Part shown: positions 8,085-17,482 of the stretch, piece by piece
Numbering within the stretch: the first letter of the stretch is position 1
Layout of the letters: every line of letters starts with the position of its first letter
From: Pseudomonas fluorescens
GTDB lineage: Bacteria; Pseudomonadota; Gammaproteobacteria; Pseudomonadales; Pseudomonadaceae
Reading direction: 5' to 3'
Assembly (NCBI RefSeq): GCF_000802965.1
Contig: NZ_JSAK01000018.1
Coordinates: forward strand, 261,236-325,235
DNA: 64,000 nucleotides
Position numbers and translations under genes: made by a program
Notes under the pieces: generated by a model
The model's input: the letters and a program-made list of their open reading frames with translations, nothing else
Database searches by the model: none
Told to the model about the DNA's origin: nothing

Positions 8085-9341
8085 TTAGTAGTCGATCGGA
8101 TCGCGGATGATCGGGCAGGTCATGCAATGGCCGCCGCCACGACCGCGGCCGAGTTCGCCGGCGCTGATGGTGATGACTTCCACCCCGGCCTTGCGCAGCA
8201 GGGTGTTGGTGTAGGTGTTGCGGTCGTAGCCGATGACCACGCCGGGTTCCACGGCCACCACGTTGTTACCGTCGTCCCATTGCTCGCGTTCGGCGGCGAA
8301 GCTGTTGCCACCGGTTTCGACGACGCGCAGGGCTTTGAGGTTGAGGGCCTTGGCCACGGTGTCGAGGAAGTTGGTTTCTTCGCGACGGATGTCGATGCCG
8401 CCCGGTTTGCTTTCGTCCGGGCGCAGGGTGAAGGCGACAATCTGGTTCACCACTTCCGGGAAGATGGTCACCAAATCGCGGTCGCAGAAACTGAACACGG
8501 TGTCCAGGTGCATCGCCGCGCGGGATTTCGGCAGGCCGGCGACGATGACTTTTTCCACGGCTTTTTTCTGGAACAGATTCACCGCCAGTTGAGCAATGGC
8601 CTGGCGAGAAGAGCGTTCGCCCATGCCGATCAATACCACGCCGTTGCCGATCGGCATTACGTCGCCACCCTCAAGGGTGGAGTTACCGTGGTCCCTGTCC
8701 GGGTCGCCATACCAGATTTCGAATTCGGCGTTGGTGAATTGCGGATGGAACTTGTAGATGGCGGTGGTCAGCAGGGTTTCCTGGCGGCGCGCCGGCCAGT
8801 ACATCGGGTTGAGGGTGACGCCACCGTAGATCCAGCAGGTGGTATCACGGGTGAACTGGGTGTTGGGCAGCGGCGGCAGAATGAAGCTTGTATGGCCGAG
8901 GAAACCGCGGAACATCTCGATGGCCTTGCCGCCGAAACTGGTGGGCAGATCGTCACCCGACACGCCGCCGATCAGGAACTCGGCGATGTGTCGCGGTTCC
9001 AGGCTGCGCAGCCACGAACTGGTTTCATTGATCAGGCCCAGGCCCACCGAATCGGGGGTGATCTTGCGTTCGAGGATCCAGTCCAGGGCTTCGGGGATGG
9101 CGACGATGTCGGTCAGCAGGTTGTGCATTTCCAGCACGTCGATGTTGCGTTCACGCATTTTAGTGACGAAATCGAAATGGTCGCGCTTGGCCTGGGCCAC
9201 CCACAGCACATCGTCGAAAAGCAATTCGTCGCAGTTGTTCGGGGTCAGCCTCTGATGGGCGAGGCCGGGGGAGCAAACCATGACTTTGCGCAGTTTGCCG
9301 GCTTCGGAATGGACGCCGTACTTAACTTTTTCCGTGGTCAT
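8085..9341 (-). CDS. arcA: Arginine deiminase
   Basis: This 418-residue enzyme hydrolyses arginine to citrulline and ammonia. The nucleophile is Cys406 in GGGHCMTCP near the C-terminus, as in P. aeruginosa ArcA, and the guanidino-binding region FTRDT (about 164) and HLDTVFSF (about 278) are present. It starts 33 bp downstream of arcD and is second in the operon. The length is normal, with no sign of damage. Confidence 0.98.
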   Translation of the reverse strand: MTTEKVKYGVHSEAGKLRKVMVCSPGLAHQRLTPNNCDELLFDDVLWVAQAKRDHFDFVTKMRERNIDVLEMHNLLTDIVAIPEALDWILERKITPDSVGLGLINETSSWLRSLEPRHIAEFLIGGVSGDDLPTSFGGKAIEMFRGFLGHTSFILPPLPNTQFTRDTTCWIYGGVTLNPMYWPARRQETLLTTAIYKFHPQFTNAEFEIWYGDPDRDHGNSTLEGGDVMPIGNGVVLIGMGERSSRQAIAQLAVNLFQKKAVEKVIVAGLPKSRAAMHLDTVFSFCDRDLVTIFPEVVNQIVAFTLRPDESKPGGIDIRREETNFLDTVAKALNLKALRVVETGGNSFAAEREQWDDGNNVVAVEPGVVIGYDRNTYTNTLLRKAGVEVITISAGELGRGRGGGHCMTCPIIRDPIDY

Positions 9342-9374
9342 TTCAGTGAACCTCCAGATGGCAAAACAGTCGTG

Positions 9375-10802
9375 TTACAGGGTCAGGAAGCCGTCGTAGA
9401 GGCCGTAGGCCGCCACCAGGGCGCCGACGACCACCAAGGCGAAAATCAGCTTCTCGACATTGGTGAAAACCGGTTTGTTGAGTTCCAGCTTGGCCTTGGC
9501 GAACAGGATCGCGCCGGGGGCATAAAGCAGTGCCGAAAGCAGCAGGTATTTGATACCGCCGGCGTACAGCAGCCAGACCGCGTAGATCAGCGCCACGGCG
9601 CCAATGATCAGATCCTTCTGCCGATCACCCGCCGCACCTTCGTAGGTTTCGCCGCGAACTGCCAACAGCAGGGCATAGGCTGCCGACCACAGGTACGGCA
9701 CCAGGATCATTGAAGTGGCGAGGTAGATCAGCGACAGGTAAGTGCTGGCCGAAAACAGCGTGATGATCAGAAATATCTGGACCATGGCGTTGGTCAGCCA
9801 GAGGGCGTTGACCGGCACCTGGTTGGCGTTTTCCTTGCGCAGGAACGCGGGCATGGTGTGGTCCTTGGCGGCGGCGAACATGATCTCCGCGCACAGCAGC
9901 ACCCACGACAACAGTGCACCCAGCAGCGAAATGATCAGACCAACGCTGATCAGCACGGCCCCCCATTTGCCGACCACATGCTCCAGCACGGCGGCCATCG
10001 ACGGGTTCTGCAGCTTGGCCAGTTCCGGTTGGGTCAGGATGCCCAGCGACAGCACGTTCACCAGCACCAGAATCAGCAACACGGAGATAAAACCGATCAC
10101 CGTGGCTTTACCCACATCACTGCGTTTTTCCGCACGGGCCGAGAAAATGCTCGCGCCTTCGATGCCGATGAACACCCACACGGTGACCAGCATCATGTTG
10201 CGCACCTGGTCCATCACGCTGCCCAGGTCGGGGTTTTTCAGGCCCCAGATATCGGCAGTGAAGATGTCCAGTTTGAAGGCGAACACGGCAATAAGGATGA
10301 ACAGCACCAGTGGCACGATCTTGGCCACGGTGGTGACCAGGTTGATGAACGCCGCTTCCTTGATCCCCCGCAGCACGAGCAAATGCACGGCCCACAACAA
10401 CACCGACGCGCCGATCACGGCGGCTACCGTGTTGCCTTCGCCGAAGATCGGGAAAAAATAACCGAGGGTGCTGAACAGCAAAACGAAGTAGCCAACGTTC
10501 CCCAGCCAGGCACTGATCCAGTACCCCCAGGCGGATGAGAAACCCATGTAGTCGCCGAAACCGGCCTTGGCGTAGGCGTAGACCCCGCCGTCCAGGTCAG
10601 GCTTGCGGTTGGCCAGGGTCTGGAACACAAACGCGAGGGTAAGCATGCCGACAGCGGTGATCGCCCAACCAATTAGAATGGCGCCGACGTCAGCACTGGC
10701 CGCCATGTTTTGCGGCAGCGAAAAGATACCGCCGCCAATCATTGAACCGACGACTAATGCAACCAGCGCGCCGAGTTTCAGTTTTCCGGGAGCTTCAGAC
10801 AT
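9375..10802 (-). CDS. arcD: Arginine/ornithine antiporter
   Basis: A 475-residue APC-superfamily carrier with about 12-13 hydrophobic segments. The first carries VGSMIGGGIFSLPQNMA, the unwound substrate-binding helix of the family. It exchanges external arginine for ornithine to feed the deiminase pathway. It is the first gene of arcDABC and has GCAGGAG upstream of the ATG. A candidate Anr box lies 62-75 bp upstream. A close paralogue runs divergently from 11245. Confidence 0.95.
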   Translation of the reverse strand: MSEAPGKLKLGALVALVVGSMIGGGIFSLPQNMAASADVGAILIGWAITAVGMLTLAFVFQTLANRKPDLDGGVYAYAKAGFGDYMGFSSAWGYWISAWLGNVGYFVLLFSTLGYFFPIFGEGNTVAAVIGASVLLWAVHLLVLRGIKEAAFINLVTTVAKIVPLVLFILIAVFAFKLDIFTADIWGLKNPDLGSVMDQVRNMMLVTVWVFIGIEGASIFSARAEKRSDVGKATVIGFISVLLILVLVNVLSLGILTQPELAKLQNPSMAAVLEHVVGKWGAVLISVGLIISLLGALLSWVLLCAEIMFAAAKDHTMPAFLRKENANQVPVNALWLTNAMVQIFLIITLFSASTYLSLIYLATSMILVPYLWSAAYALLLAVRGETYEGAAGDRQKDLIIGAVALIYAVWLLYAGGIKYLLLSALLYAPGAILFAKAKLELNKPVFTNVEKLIFALVVVGALVAAYGLYDGFLTL

Positions 10803-10863
10803 TGCATGACTCCATTGCAGGAGAAGTGAGACGACACACTAAATCCGCCAGCCCTTCAGTCGG

Positions 10864-10877
10864 CTGACCTGGATCAG
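10864..10877 (-). promoter_or_regulatory. Candidate Anr/FNR box for the arcDABC promoter
   Basis: On the minus strand CTGAT-CCAG-GTCAG matches 8 of 10 fixed positions of TTGAT-N4-(A/G)TCAA. Its centre lies about 40 bp upstream of a start site implied by a TTTAGT -10-like hexamer near 10838-10843, the usual distance for an Anr-activated promoter. The arc operon of P. aeruginosa is Anr-activated. Confidence 0.55.
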
Positions 10878-11244
10878 TGCATGTCTACATTCCGTTGTTA
10901 ATAACTGAAAGAGTAGCTCGCACAACATTACTGCCCGTATTGCCTGTTCTAGAGACGTTGTTGAATTTTTGTTGAAACTTTTTCGCATTCCCTGCGACTT
11001 ATGAAGCTAGTTCGTTTTGGCCAATGCGCAACTTTTCCTGGTGGGTTGTAAGAACCAAATTTGCTTATGAATCGGCCTGTATAAAGCGAATGAATATATC
11101 GATGTCTGCTGTGATGATTTTGGTAATAAAAATGTCGTTTGTTGGCGTTATTCAGTAAACGTCATTACGCTTCATCCGTAAGTTAACGCCGGTTATGTGA
11201 CGATCTCGCGGCGACTGCCGCCCCTTGGGAATGGAGACGCAGCC
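10878..11244. other. Intergenic stretch between divergent arcD genes
   Basis: This AT-richer stretch separates the two arcD starts. Apart from the Anr box next to arcD I find no convincing operator or promoter for the plus-strand copy. No ORF with coding character is visible. Confidence 0.6.
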
Positions 11245-12672
11245 ATGTCGCAATCGACGCAAAAACTTCGCCTGAGCGCACTGATCGCCCTGGTGGTGGG
11301 GTCGATGATTGGGGGCGGGATCTTTTCCCTGCCGCAGAACATGGCGGCCAAAGCCGATGCCGGTGCGATATTGATTGGCTGGGCGATCACTGCCGTCGGC
11401 ATGCTCACCCTGGCGTTTGTGTTCCAGACACTGGCCAATCGCAAACCGGAACTGGACTCGGGCGTGTACGCCTACGCCAAGGCCGGTTTTGGCAATTACA
11501 TGGGTTTCTCGTCAGCCTGGGGTTACTGGATCAGTGCCTGGCTGGGGAATGTCGGCTACTTCGTCCTGCTGTTCAGCACCCTGGGTTTTTTCTTTCCGGT
11601 CTTTGGCGAAGGCAACACACCGATTGCCATCGCCTGTGCATCGGTGTTGCTCTGGACCGTGCATTTTGTAGTGATGCGCGGGATCAAGGAGGCGGCGTTC
11701 ATCAATCTGCTGACGACCGTGGCCAAGATCGTCCCGCTGATCCTGTTCATCGTCATCGCGGCAGTGGCGTTCAAGGCGGACATCTTCACCCGGGACATCT
11801 GGGGCCGCAGTAACCCGAGTTTCGGCAGCGTGATGGACCAGGTGCGCAACATGATGCTGGTGACGGTGTTCGTCTTCATCGGCATCGAAGGCGCCAGTGT
11901 CTATTCAGCGCGGGCGCAGAAGCGTTCGGACGTGGGCCGGGCGACGGTGATCGGTTTTCTCGGGGTACTGGCGCTGCTGGTGCTGGTGAATGTGCTGTCG
12001 CTGGGCATCATGAGCCAGCCGGAACTGGCCAGCTTGCAGAACCCGTCGCTGGCCTCGGTGCTGGAACATATCGTCGGCCCGTGGGGCGCTTTGCTGATCA
12101 GCGTTGGCCTGGCGATTTCACTGTTGGGTGCCTTGTTGTCATGGGCGCTGCTGTGCGCCGAAATCCTCTTCGCCACGGCGAAAGACAAGACCATGCCAGC
12201 GTTCCTGACCAAGGAAAACGCCAACCATGTGCCGGTCAATGCGTTGTGGCTGACCAACACGATGATCCAGCTGTTCTTGTTGATCACGCTGTTTTCCGCC
12301 GGCACCTACACCAGCCTGATTTACCTTGCGTCGTCGATGATTCTGGTGCCGTACCTGTGGTCGGCGGCGTATGCGGTGCTGTTGAGCGGGCGTGGTGAAA
12401 CCTACGAACACGCATCGGCGGAACGCACCAAGGATCTGCTGATCGGCGCCGTCGCCGTGAGTTACGCGGTGTGGTTGTTGTACGCCGGTGGTTTGAAGTA
12501 TTTGCTGCTCTCGGCGCTGCTGTATGCGCCGGGGGTGATTCTGTTTGCCAAGGCCCGGCATGAGCAGGGCATGCCAGTGTTCACCCTGGTCGAGAAGGGC
12601 ATATTCACTTGCGTTGTGTGCGGTGCGGGGCTGGCGGCGTATGCGTTGTACAGCGGGGTGCTGAGTCTGTGA
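11245..12672 (+). CDS. Second ArcD-like amino acid antiporter (paralogue of arcD)
   Basis: This 475-residue carrier has the same length as ArcD and is nearly collinear with it: the first helix differs only in A/K and V/A swaps, and most differences are conservative. The open frame to 11197 is rejected in favour of the ATG at 11245, which has TGGAG upstream and the MSQSTQKLRLSALIALVV start matching ArcD. It is divergent from arcDABC, so regulation is probably different. It may be an arginine/ornithine exchanger for another condition, or a carrier for a related basic amino acid. It overlaps the next gene by 4 bases. Confidence 0.88.
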   Translation: MSQSTQKLRLSALIALVVGSMIGGGIFSLPQNMAAKADAGAILIGWAITAVGMLTLAFVFQTLANRKPELDSGVYAYAKAGFGNYMGFSSAWGYWISAWLGNVGYFVLLFSTLGFFFPVFGEGNTPIAIACASVLLWTVHFVVMRGIKEAAFINLLTTVAKIVPLILFIVIAAVAFKADIFTRDIWGRSNPSFGSVMDQVRNMMLVTVFVFIGIEGASVYSARAQKRSDVGRATVIGFLGVLALLVLVNVLSLGIMSQPELASLQNPSLASVLEHIVGPWGALLISVGLAISLLGALLSWALLCAEILFATAKDKTMPAFLTKENANHVPVNALWLTNTMIQLFLLITLFSAGTYTSLIYLASSMILVPYLWSAAYAVLLSGRGETYEHASAERTKDLLIGAVAVSYAVWLLYAGGLKYLLLSALLYAPGVILFAKARHEQGMPVFTLVEKGIFTCVVCGAGLAAYALYSGVLSL

Positions 12673-13532
12673 AGGTGTTGATGGCATTCGCTGCGCCCTA
12701 TGACTGGCCGGCGATGCTGGGTTTTTTATCGGCACGGGCGATTGCCGGAATGGAAACGGTGGTTGGCGATGTTTACTCGCGCAGCATTGTCTTGAACGGG
12801 GTTCACGGCACGCTGTCGATCCAGCCAGCGATTGCCGACGCGCTGGAGTTGACGCTGGATTTTCCCGACCCGACAGCGTTGCCAGAAATCATCGCGCGAT
12901 TGCGACGGATGTTTGATCTGGACGCCGACCTGATCACGATGCAACGACATCTAAGCAACGATCCGCTGCTGGCACGGCTGATTGCCGAGCGTCCGGGGCT
13001 GCGCGTACCGGGGGCGTGGGACGGGTTGGAGCTGGCCATTCGTGCGGTGTTGGGGCAGCAGATTACGGTGGTGGCGGCGATCAAACTGGCGGGCAAACTG
13101 GTTGCGCAGTACGGCGTGCCATTAGTTTCGCCTCGGGAAGGATTGACCCACGTTTTTCCGGATGCCTCGGTATTAGCGGCAGCGGATTTGGCGACGCTGG
13201 GGATGCCGAAAAGTCGTGGCCGCACTTTATCGGGAGTCGCTCAGGCATTACTGGATGATCCTTTGTTGTTTGAGCCGGGTCGGGAGGGTGGTGTTGCGCG
13301 ATTGCTGGCGCTGCATGGGATCGGTGAGTGGACGGCGCAGTACATCGCGCTGCGGCAGTTGCGCGAGATGGATGGATTTGCGAACGGGGATGTGGGGTTG
13401 ATCAATGCGCTCGCTGCGCTGGAAGGTGAACCGGTGACGGCAAAGCAGCTTTTATTGCGGGCTGAGGCTTGGCGGCCTTATCGAGGGTATGCGGCGCAGT
13501 TGCTTTGGACTTCGTTGAGTCGTGCGGATTGA
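12669..13532 (+). CDS. alkA: DNA-3-methyladenine glycosylase II (AlkA family)
   Basis: About 287 residues with an N-terminal AlkA_N-like domain and a C-terminal HhH-GPD base-excision domain. The helix-hairpin-helix reads LHGIGEWTAQYIALR and the catalytic aspartate follows in NGDVGL. It removes alkylated bases from DNA. The chosen GTG at 12669 overlaps the antiporter stop (GTGA), suggesting translational coupling; the ATG at 12681 with GAAGG upstream is an equally possible start, giving 283 residues. Linkage of a repair glycosylase to an arginine antiporter has no evident functional logic. Confidence 0.88.
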   Translation: MKVLMAFAAPYDWPAMLGFLSARAIAGMETVVGDVYSRSIVLNGVHGTLSIQPAIADALELTLDFPDPTALPEIIARLRRMFDLDADLITMQRHLSNDPLLARLIAERPGLRVPGAWDGLELAIRAVLGQQITVVAAIKLAGKLVAQYGVPLVSPREGLTHVFPDASVLAAADLATLGMPKSRGRTLSGVAQALLDDPLLFEPGREGGVARLLALHGIGEWTAQYIALRQLREMDGFANGDVGLINALAALEGEPVTAKQLLLRAEAWRPYRGYAAQLLWTSLSRAD

Positions 13533-13565
13533 GGCGCATCTGGTTTTTGTGTTGAAAGGTCTGAC

Positions 13566-13616
13566 GCCATCGCTGGCAAGCCAGCTCCCACAGGGTTACG
13601 CGGTGCCAGCGATGGC
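13566..13616. repeat. REP pair (class GCTGGCTTGCCAGC)
   Basis: One full REP unit and one shorter inverted half (GCCAGCGATGGC) lie between the convergent alkA and CoA-transferase genes. Confidence 0.8.
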
Positions 13617-13626
13617 TATTTGTCAG

Positions 13627-14976
13627 TCACCACCACTGTGCGCGGTGTGAACCCAATTCCCCAGCCGCAATCGCCCACTGAAGCGGCGTCCCGGTGATCT
13701 TCAGCGGTACATGCAACCGATGCGCTGGCCCCCAGGATGTCTGCTCGACCAACATCCCCTGATCTTGATCATCCTCGGCCCGCAACGACCCCTCCGTTCC
13801 GCGTCCATTGTCGATTAACAGTTTCGCCGTCCGCGCCAACGACAACCGCGCCGATCCGCCGATTCCGCTGCTCAAGCGTTCAGCCAACAACTTGATCGCA
13901 CTGGCCGCCATCAGATATCCAGTGGCGTGATCAAGGGCTTGCAATGGCAGTGGCGTCGGTTTGTCCGTGTGCTGCCATTGCATGCCGGCTTCGGCAATCC
14001 CGCTGCTCATCTGCACCAGGCTGTCGAATCCGCGGCGGTTCTGCCATGGGCCGCTCCAGCCGTAGGCGTTCAGGCAAACGTCAATCAGGCCGGGGGCGAG
14101 TTGTTGCCGTTCGGCGGCACCGAATCCCAGGCGTTCCAGCGCGTCGGCGCGATAGCCATGGAGCACGATGTCGGCGTCTTTGAGCAGGCTTTCAAAGAGC
14201 GTGCGATCCGCCTTGTCGTGCAGATCCAGGTGCGCGCAGCGCTTGCCCAGGGTCATTTCCGGCACCACGCCGGGCTCGTTCCAGCTCGGTGGGTCGATAC
14301 GCAACACGTCGGCACCAAGGCCGGCGAGAAAGCGGCTGGCGACCGGGCCGGCGAGTACGCGGGTCAAATCCAGCACCTTGATTCCGGCCAATGGCTGCGC
14401 CACCGAACCTTGCCACGGTTTGACGTTGTGCCCGCTGTGCTGGCCGAACTGAATCAACGGTTCGGCGTTTACTGCGCGACCTTGAGGGTGAGCCTGCCAT
14501 TGTTCCCAATTGCGCATTTCGGCAGCACAGCCACCGGCATCGACCACGGCTTGCTCCAGATCGCTTTTGGCCCATTGCGCCACTTTGCTCGCCATCGCGG
14601 CACGGTCGGCACAAGCGCCGAGTACGGTTTCGGCAGCGGCGCGGTGATGGGGCGCGTTGGTGTGCAGACGGATCCAGCCGTCCTTGGCGGCGTAGTCACC
14701 GGCGATGGGGTCCCACAAGGGTGGAACGCTCCAGCCGACCGGGCGCAGCGAGGTCGCGAACCAGAACGAGGCTAGGCGTCGGTCGACTTCAACGGCGGGC
14801 AATCGACCGGTTTGTTGAAGCAACAATTCGCTGACGGCTTGGCCGGCGGCTGCGATGCTGGCACAGGCCAGGTCGGTGACGGCAAACGCCGAGGGCAGGG
14901 CGCCTGTCGAGGTGAACGGGATCGGGGTGTGGGGCAAGCCGAGTGCGGCTTGAATGGACGTGAGCAGATCAGTCAT
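13627..14976 (-). CDS. CaiB/BaiF (family III) CoA-transferase
   Basis: The 449-residue protein has the family III core LDLTRVLAGPVASRFLAGLG (about residues 197-216) followed by ADVLRIDPP and GKRCAHLDL, the CoA-binding region. A less conserved N-terminal half of about 180 residues precedes it, so the protein looks like two partial domains. It would transfer CoA between carboxylates; the substrate cannot be told. The ATG at 14976 has GGAGGG upstream; the frame opens further to 15078 through a REP and is not used. Confidence 0.82.
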   Translation of the reverse strand: MTDLLTSIQAALGLPHTPIPFTSTGALPSAFAVTDLACASIAAAGQAVSELLLQQTGRLPAVEVDRRLASFWFATSLRPVGWSVPPLWDPIAGDYAAKDGWIRLHTNAPHHRAAAETVLGACADRAAMASKVAQWAKSDLEQAVVDAGGCAAEMRNWEQWQAHPQGRAVNAEPLIQFGQHSGHNVKPWQGSVAQPLAGIKVLDLTRVLAGPVASRFLAGLGADVLRIDPPSWNEPGVVPEMTLGKRCAHLDLHDKADRTLFESLLKDADIVLHGYRADALERLGFGAAERQQLAPGLIDVCLNAYGWSGPWQNRRGFDSLVQMSSGIAEAGMQWQHTDKPTPLPLQALDHATGYLMAASAIKLLAERLSSGIGGSARLSLARTAKLLIDNGRGTEGSLRAEDDQDQGMLVEQTSWGPAHRLHVPLKITGTPLQWAIAAGELGSHRAQWW

Positions 14977-15040
14977 TGAAGGCCCTCCGAAACGAGAGCC
15001 CGAGCATAAATCAAAAAAACCGCGAGCCGGATGAATTCCT

Positions 15041-15132
15041 TTGTTGGAGCTGGCTTGCCGGCGATGGCGGCATGGCATTCAACACCCTGTCGCCTGAACG
15101 GTCGCTATCGCTGGCAAGCCAGCTCCTACAGG
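15041..15132. repeat. REPIN pair (class GGAGCTGGCTTGCCGGCGAT)
   Basis: Two inverted REP units lie between the chemoreceptor stop and the CoA-transferase start. Confidence 0.88.
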
Positions 15133-15141
15133 GCCGGCGGG

Positions 15142-17280
15142 TTACACGCGGAACTGATCCATCAATTTCATTTGATGGGTGGTCAGGTTGTTGAGTTGGC
15201 TGCTGATCTGCGCCGATTCAGTGGCCTGGCCGGTCAGGGTCTCGGTGACGGTGCGGATCGCCGAGACGTTGCGGTTGACCTCTTCGGCCACGGCGCTTTG
15301 CTGTTCGGCGGCGCTGGCGATTTGCAGGTTCATGTCGCTGATCACGGTAACCGCGTCGCTGATTTTGCTCAGGGCCTGCACCGCCTGCTGGATCTGTCCG
15401 GCGTTGCTGTGGGCCTGGGTCTGGCTCGAATGCATGGTGGCGACCACGCCGCGGGTGCCGCTCTGGATGCGTTCGATCACCAGGCGAATTTCTTCCACCG
15501 AGTCCTGGGTGCGTTTGGCCAGGTTGCGCACTTCGTCGGCAACCACGGCGAACCCGCGACCGCTTTCGCCGGCACGGGCGGCTTCGATCGCCGCGTTGAG
15601 CGCCAGCAGGTTGGTCTGTTCGGCGATGCTGCGGATTACCTCCAGCACCGAACCAATCTGCTCGCTGTTCACCGCCAACGCTTCAACCTCGGTCACTGCC
15701 TTGCTGACCTCATCGGCCAGTTGATTGATGTCGCGGGTACTGCGCTCGATGATTTGCATGCCATCGCGGGCTGACTGGTCGGCGCCCTTGGCCGCACTCG
15801 CGGCGTTCGATGCGCTGTTGGCGACATCGTGCGCCGTGGCACTCATTTCGTTGGACGCGGTCGCCACCTGGTCGATTTCGCGGAACTGCACCTGCATGCC
15901 CTCACTGGTCTGGCGGGCGATTTCCGAAGACTGGTCGGCAGTGCCGCGCGCGTCGGTGATGCTTTGCTTGATCTGCGCGATGGTCGGCTGCAGCTTGTCG
16001 AGGAAGCGGTTGAACCAACTGACCAGTTCGCCCAGCTCATCTTTCTTGCTGTAGTGCAGGCGTTGGGTCAGGTCGCCGTCGCCGCTGGCAATCGCCTTGA
16101 GCATTTCGGCCACGCTGTTGATCGGCCGGGTGACGCCGGAAGCGGTCAGCCAGATCAGCAACAAACCGATCAGGCCGGCAATGATCGCCACACCCACGGC
16201 TTTGATCGTGCCGCTTTGCTGGGCGTCGTCGAGCACCGCTTGCAGTTTTACTGAGTCGGCCAGCAACACTTGTTTCGGCAGGTCGATGATCACGCCCCAG
16301 GCTTTGGAGTCGGCAATCGGGCTGACCGGGTAAACCGCGCGGATCAGGTCACCCTGTTGCAGAATTTTCGGTGCGCCCGCGCCGAGCAGTTGCAAGATGT
16401 CCTTGCCGTCCGCGCCGAGGGTATCGCCGATGCTTTTGCCTACCTTGCCAGCGTCGACGCTGTAGGCTGCCATCACGCCGGTGCCGGAGACGATCAGCAT
16501 GTGCCCGGCGCTGTTGAACAGCTCTCGCTGGGAGTCGACCGCCGCTGCTTGCAGGGCGTCGAGGGCGATGTCGATACCGACCACGCCGATGGCCTTGCCA
16601 TCCACCAGCAGTGGCACGGAAATGGTGGTCATCAACACTTCCTTGTTACCGACCGTATCGGCGTACGGGTCGAGCAGGCAGGTGCGCTTGCTGTCCCGAG
16701 GGCAGGTGTACCAGACGTTGTACGGCGTGCCACTCAGGTTCAGGGTGGTTTTGGTCATGTCCTCTTCGACCATGATGGTGTTGAGCGCTTCGCCCCCGGC
16801 GCGGCTCCAATAGGTGGCAAAACGTCCGGCTTCGTTGGACTGGCGAGCGGCGTCATTGGCGAATTCGCTGTCCTTGCCATCCAGGCCATTGGGCTCGAAC
16901 GCCAGCCAGATCCCCAGCACTTTGTTGTTGCGCTCGAAGGCGGTTTTCAGGCTCTGGTTCAATTCCTCACGCAGCGCGCCGGCCTCCAGCGAGCGCTTGG
17001 TGGCCATGGCGCGCATGTCCTTGATCTGATCGGCCAAGGCAGTTACCACCGTCAGCGTCTCGCCAAATGTCTTCTGCACCCGCACCGCCTGCTCGGCGGC
17101 CTTGGCCTGCAGCAAGTCCTGCACACTGTCGGTGAGCATCTTGCTGCTGGAAGTGCTGACCAATTTATCGTTTTCGTTGGTTTGGTAGAAATTCATGCCG
17201 ACGATCAACGCGACCACACCCAGCAGGCACAGACCGGAGAGCAGGACAATTTTCAGGCGGATGGACAGTGAGTCGAACAT
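15142..17280 (-). CDS. Methyl-accepting chemotaxis protein with periplasmic dCache domain
   Basis: A 712-residue transmembrane receptor: TM1 (about 10-30), a large periplasmic double-Cache domain (about 35-360), TM2 (about 365-390), HAMP, and the cytoplasmic signalling tip EQTNLLALNAAIEAARAGESGRGFAVVADE. The ligand pocket region reads YNVWYTCPRDSKRTCLLDPY, with two cysteines 8 apart that may form a disulfide, in the place where amino-acid-binding dCache receptors carry their Y-x-R-x-W motif. Length resembles the polyamine/histamine receptor TlpQ of P. aeruginosa, but that match is a guess. The start at 17280 gives the short cytoplasmic MFDSLSIRLKI leader of such receptors. Confidence 0.9.
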   Translation of the reverse strand: MFDSLSIRLKIVLLSGLCLLGVVALIVGMNFYQTNENDKLVSTSSSKMLTDSVQDLLQAKAAEQAVRVQKTFGETLTVVTALADQIKDMRAMATKRSLEAGALREELNQSLKTAFERNNKVLGIWLAFEPNGLDGKDSEFANDAARQSNEAGRFATYWSRAGGEALNTIMVEEDMTKTTLNLSGTPYNVWYTCPRDSKRTCLLDPYADTVGNKEVLMTTISVPLLVDGKAIGVVGIDIALDALQAAAVDSQRELFNSAGHMLIVSGTGVMAAYSVDAGKVGKSIGDTLGADGKDILQLLGAGAPKILQQGDLIRAVYPVSPIADSKAWGVIIDLPKQVLLADSVKLQAVLDDAQQSGTIKAVGVAIIAGLIGLLLIWLTASGVTRPINSVAEMLKAIASGDGDLTQRLHYSKKDELGELVSWFNRFLDKLQPTIAQIKQSITDARGTADQSSEIARQTSEGMQVQFREIDQVATASNEMSATAHDVANSASNAASAAKGADQSARDGMQIIERSTRDINQLADEVSKAVTEVEALAVNSEQIGSVLEVIRSIAEQTNLLALNAAIEAARAGESGRGFAVVADEVRNLAKRTQDSVEEIRLVIERIQSGTRGVVATMHSSQTQAHSNAGQIQQAVQALSKISDAVTVISDMNLQIASAAEQQSAVAEEVNRNVSAIRTVTETLTGQATESAQISSQLNNLTTHQMKLMDQFRV

Positions 17281-17482
17281 GGGGCGAACTCGCGAATGGA
17301 TGAGCTGTTGGCTAGGAGTCAAAGGCGACTCGATACGCCAAATCCATTCAGCGCCATTCAATGCTCATCGGCGCAGGGCGGGTGTTGCATTAACGGGTCG
17401 CCGACGAACGGTAGTGATTGATCGTTTGCGCAGGAAAATGTGCCGAAAATCGAAATAAAAACGGGGGAAAACGCGGCGGGGT

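Noticed and set aside
8127..9713. A 528-codon open frame opposite arcA and arcD
   Set aside because: It spans two real genes on the other strand and shows no domain or ribosome site.
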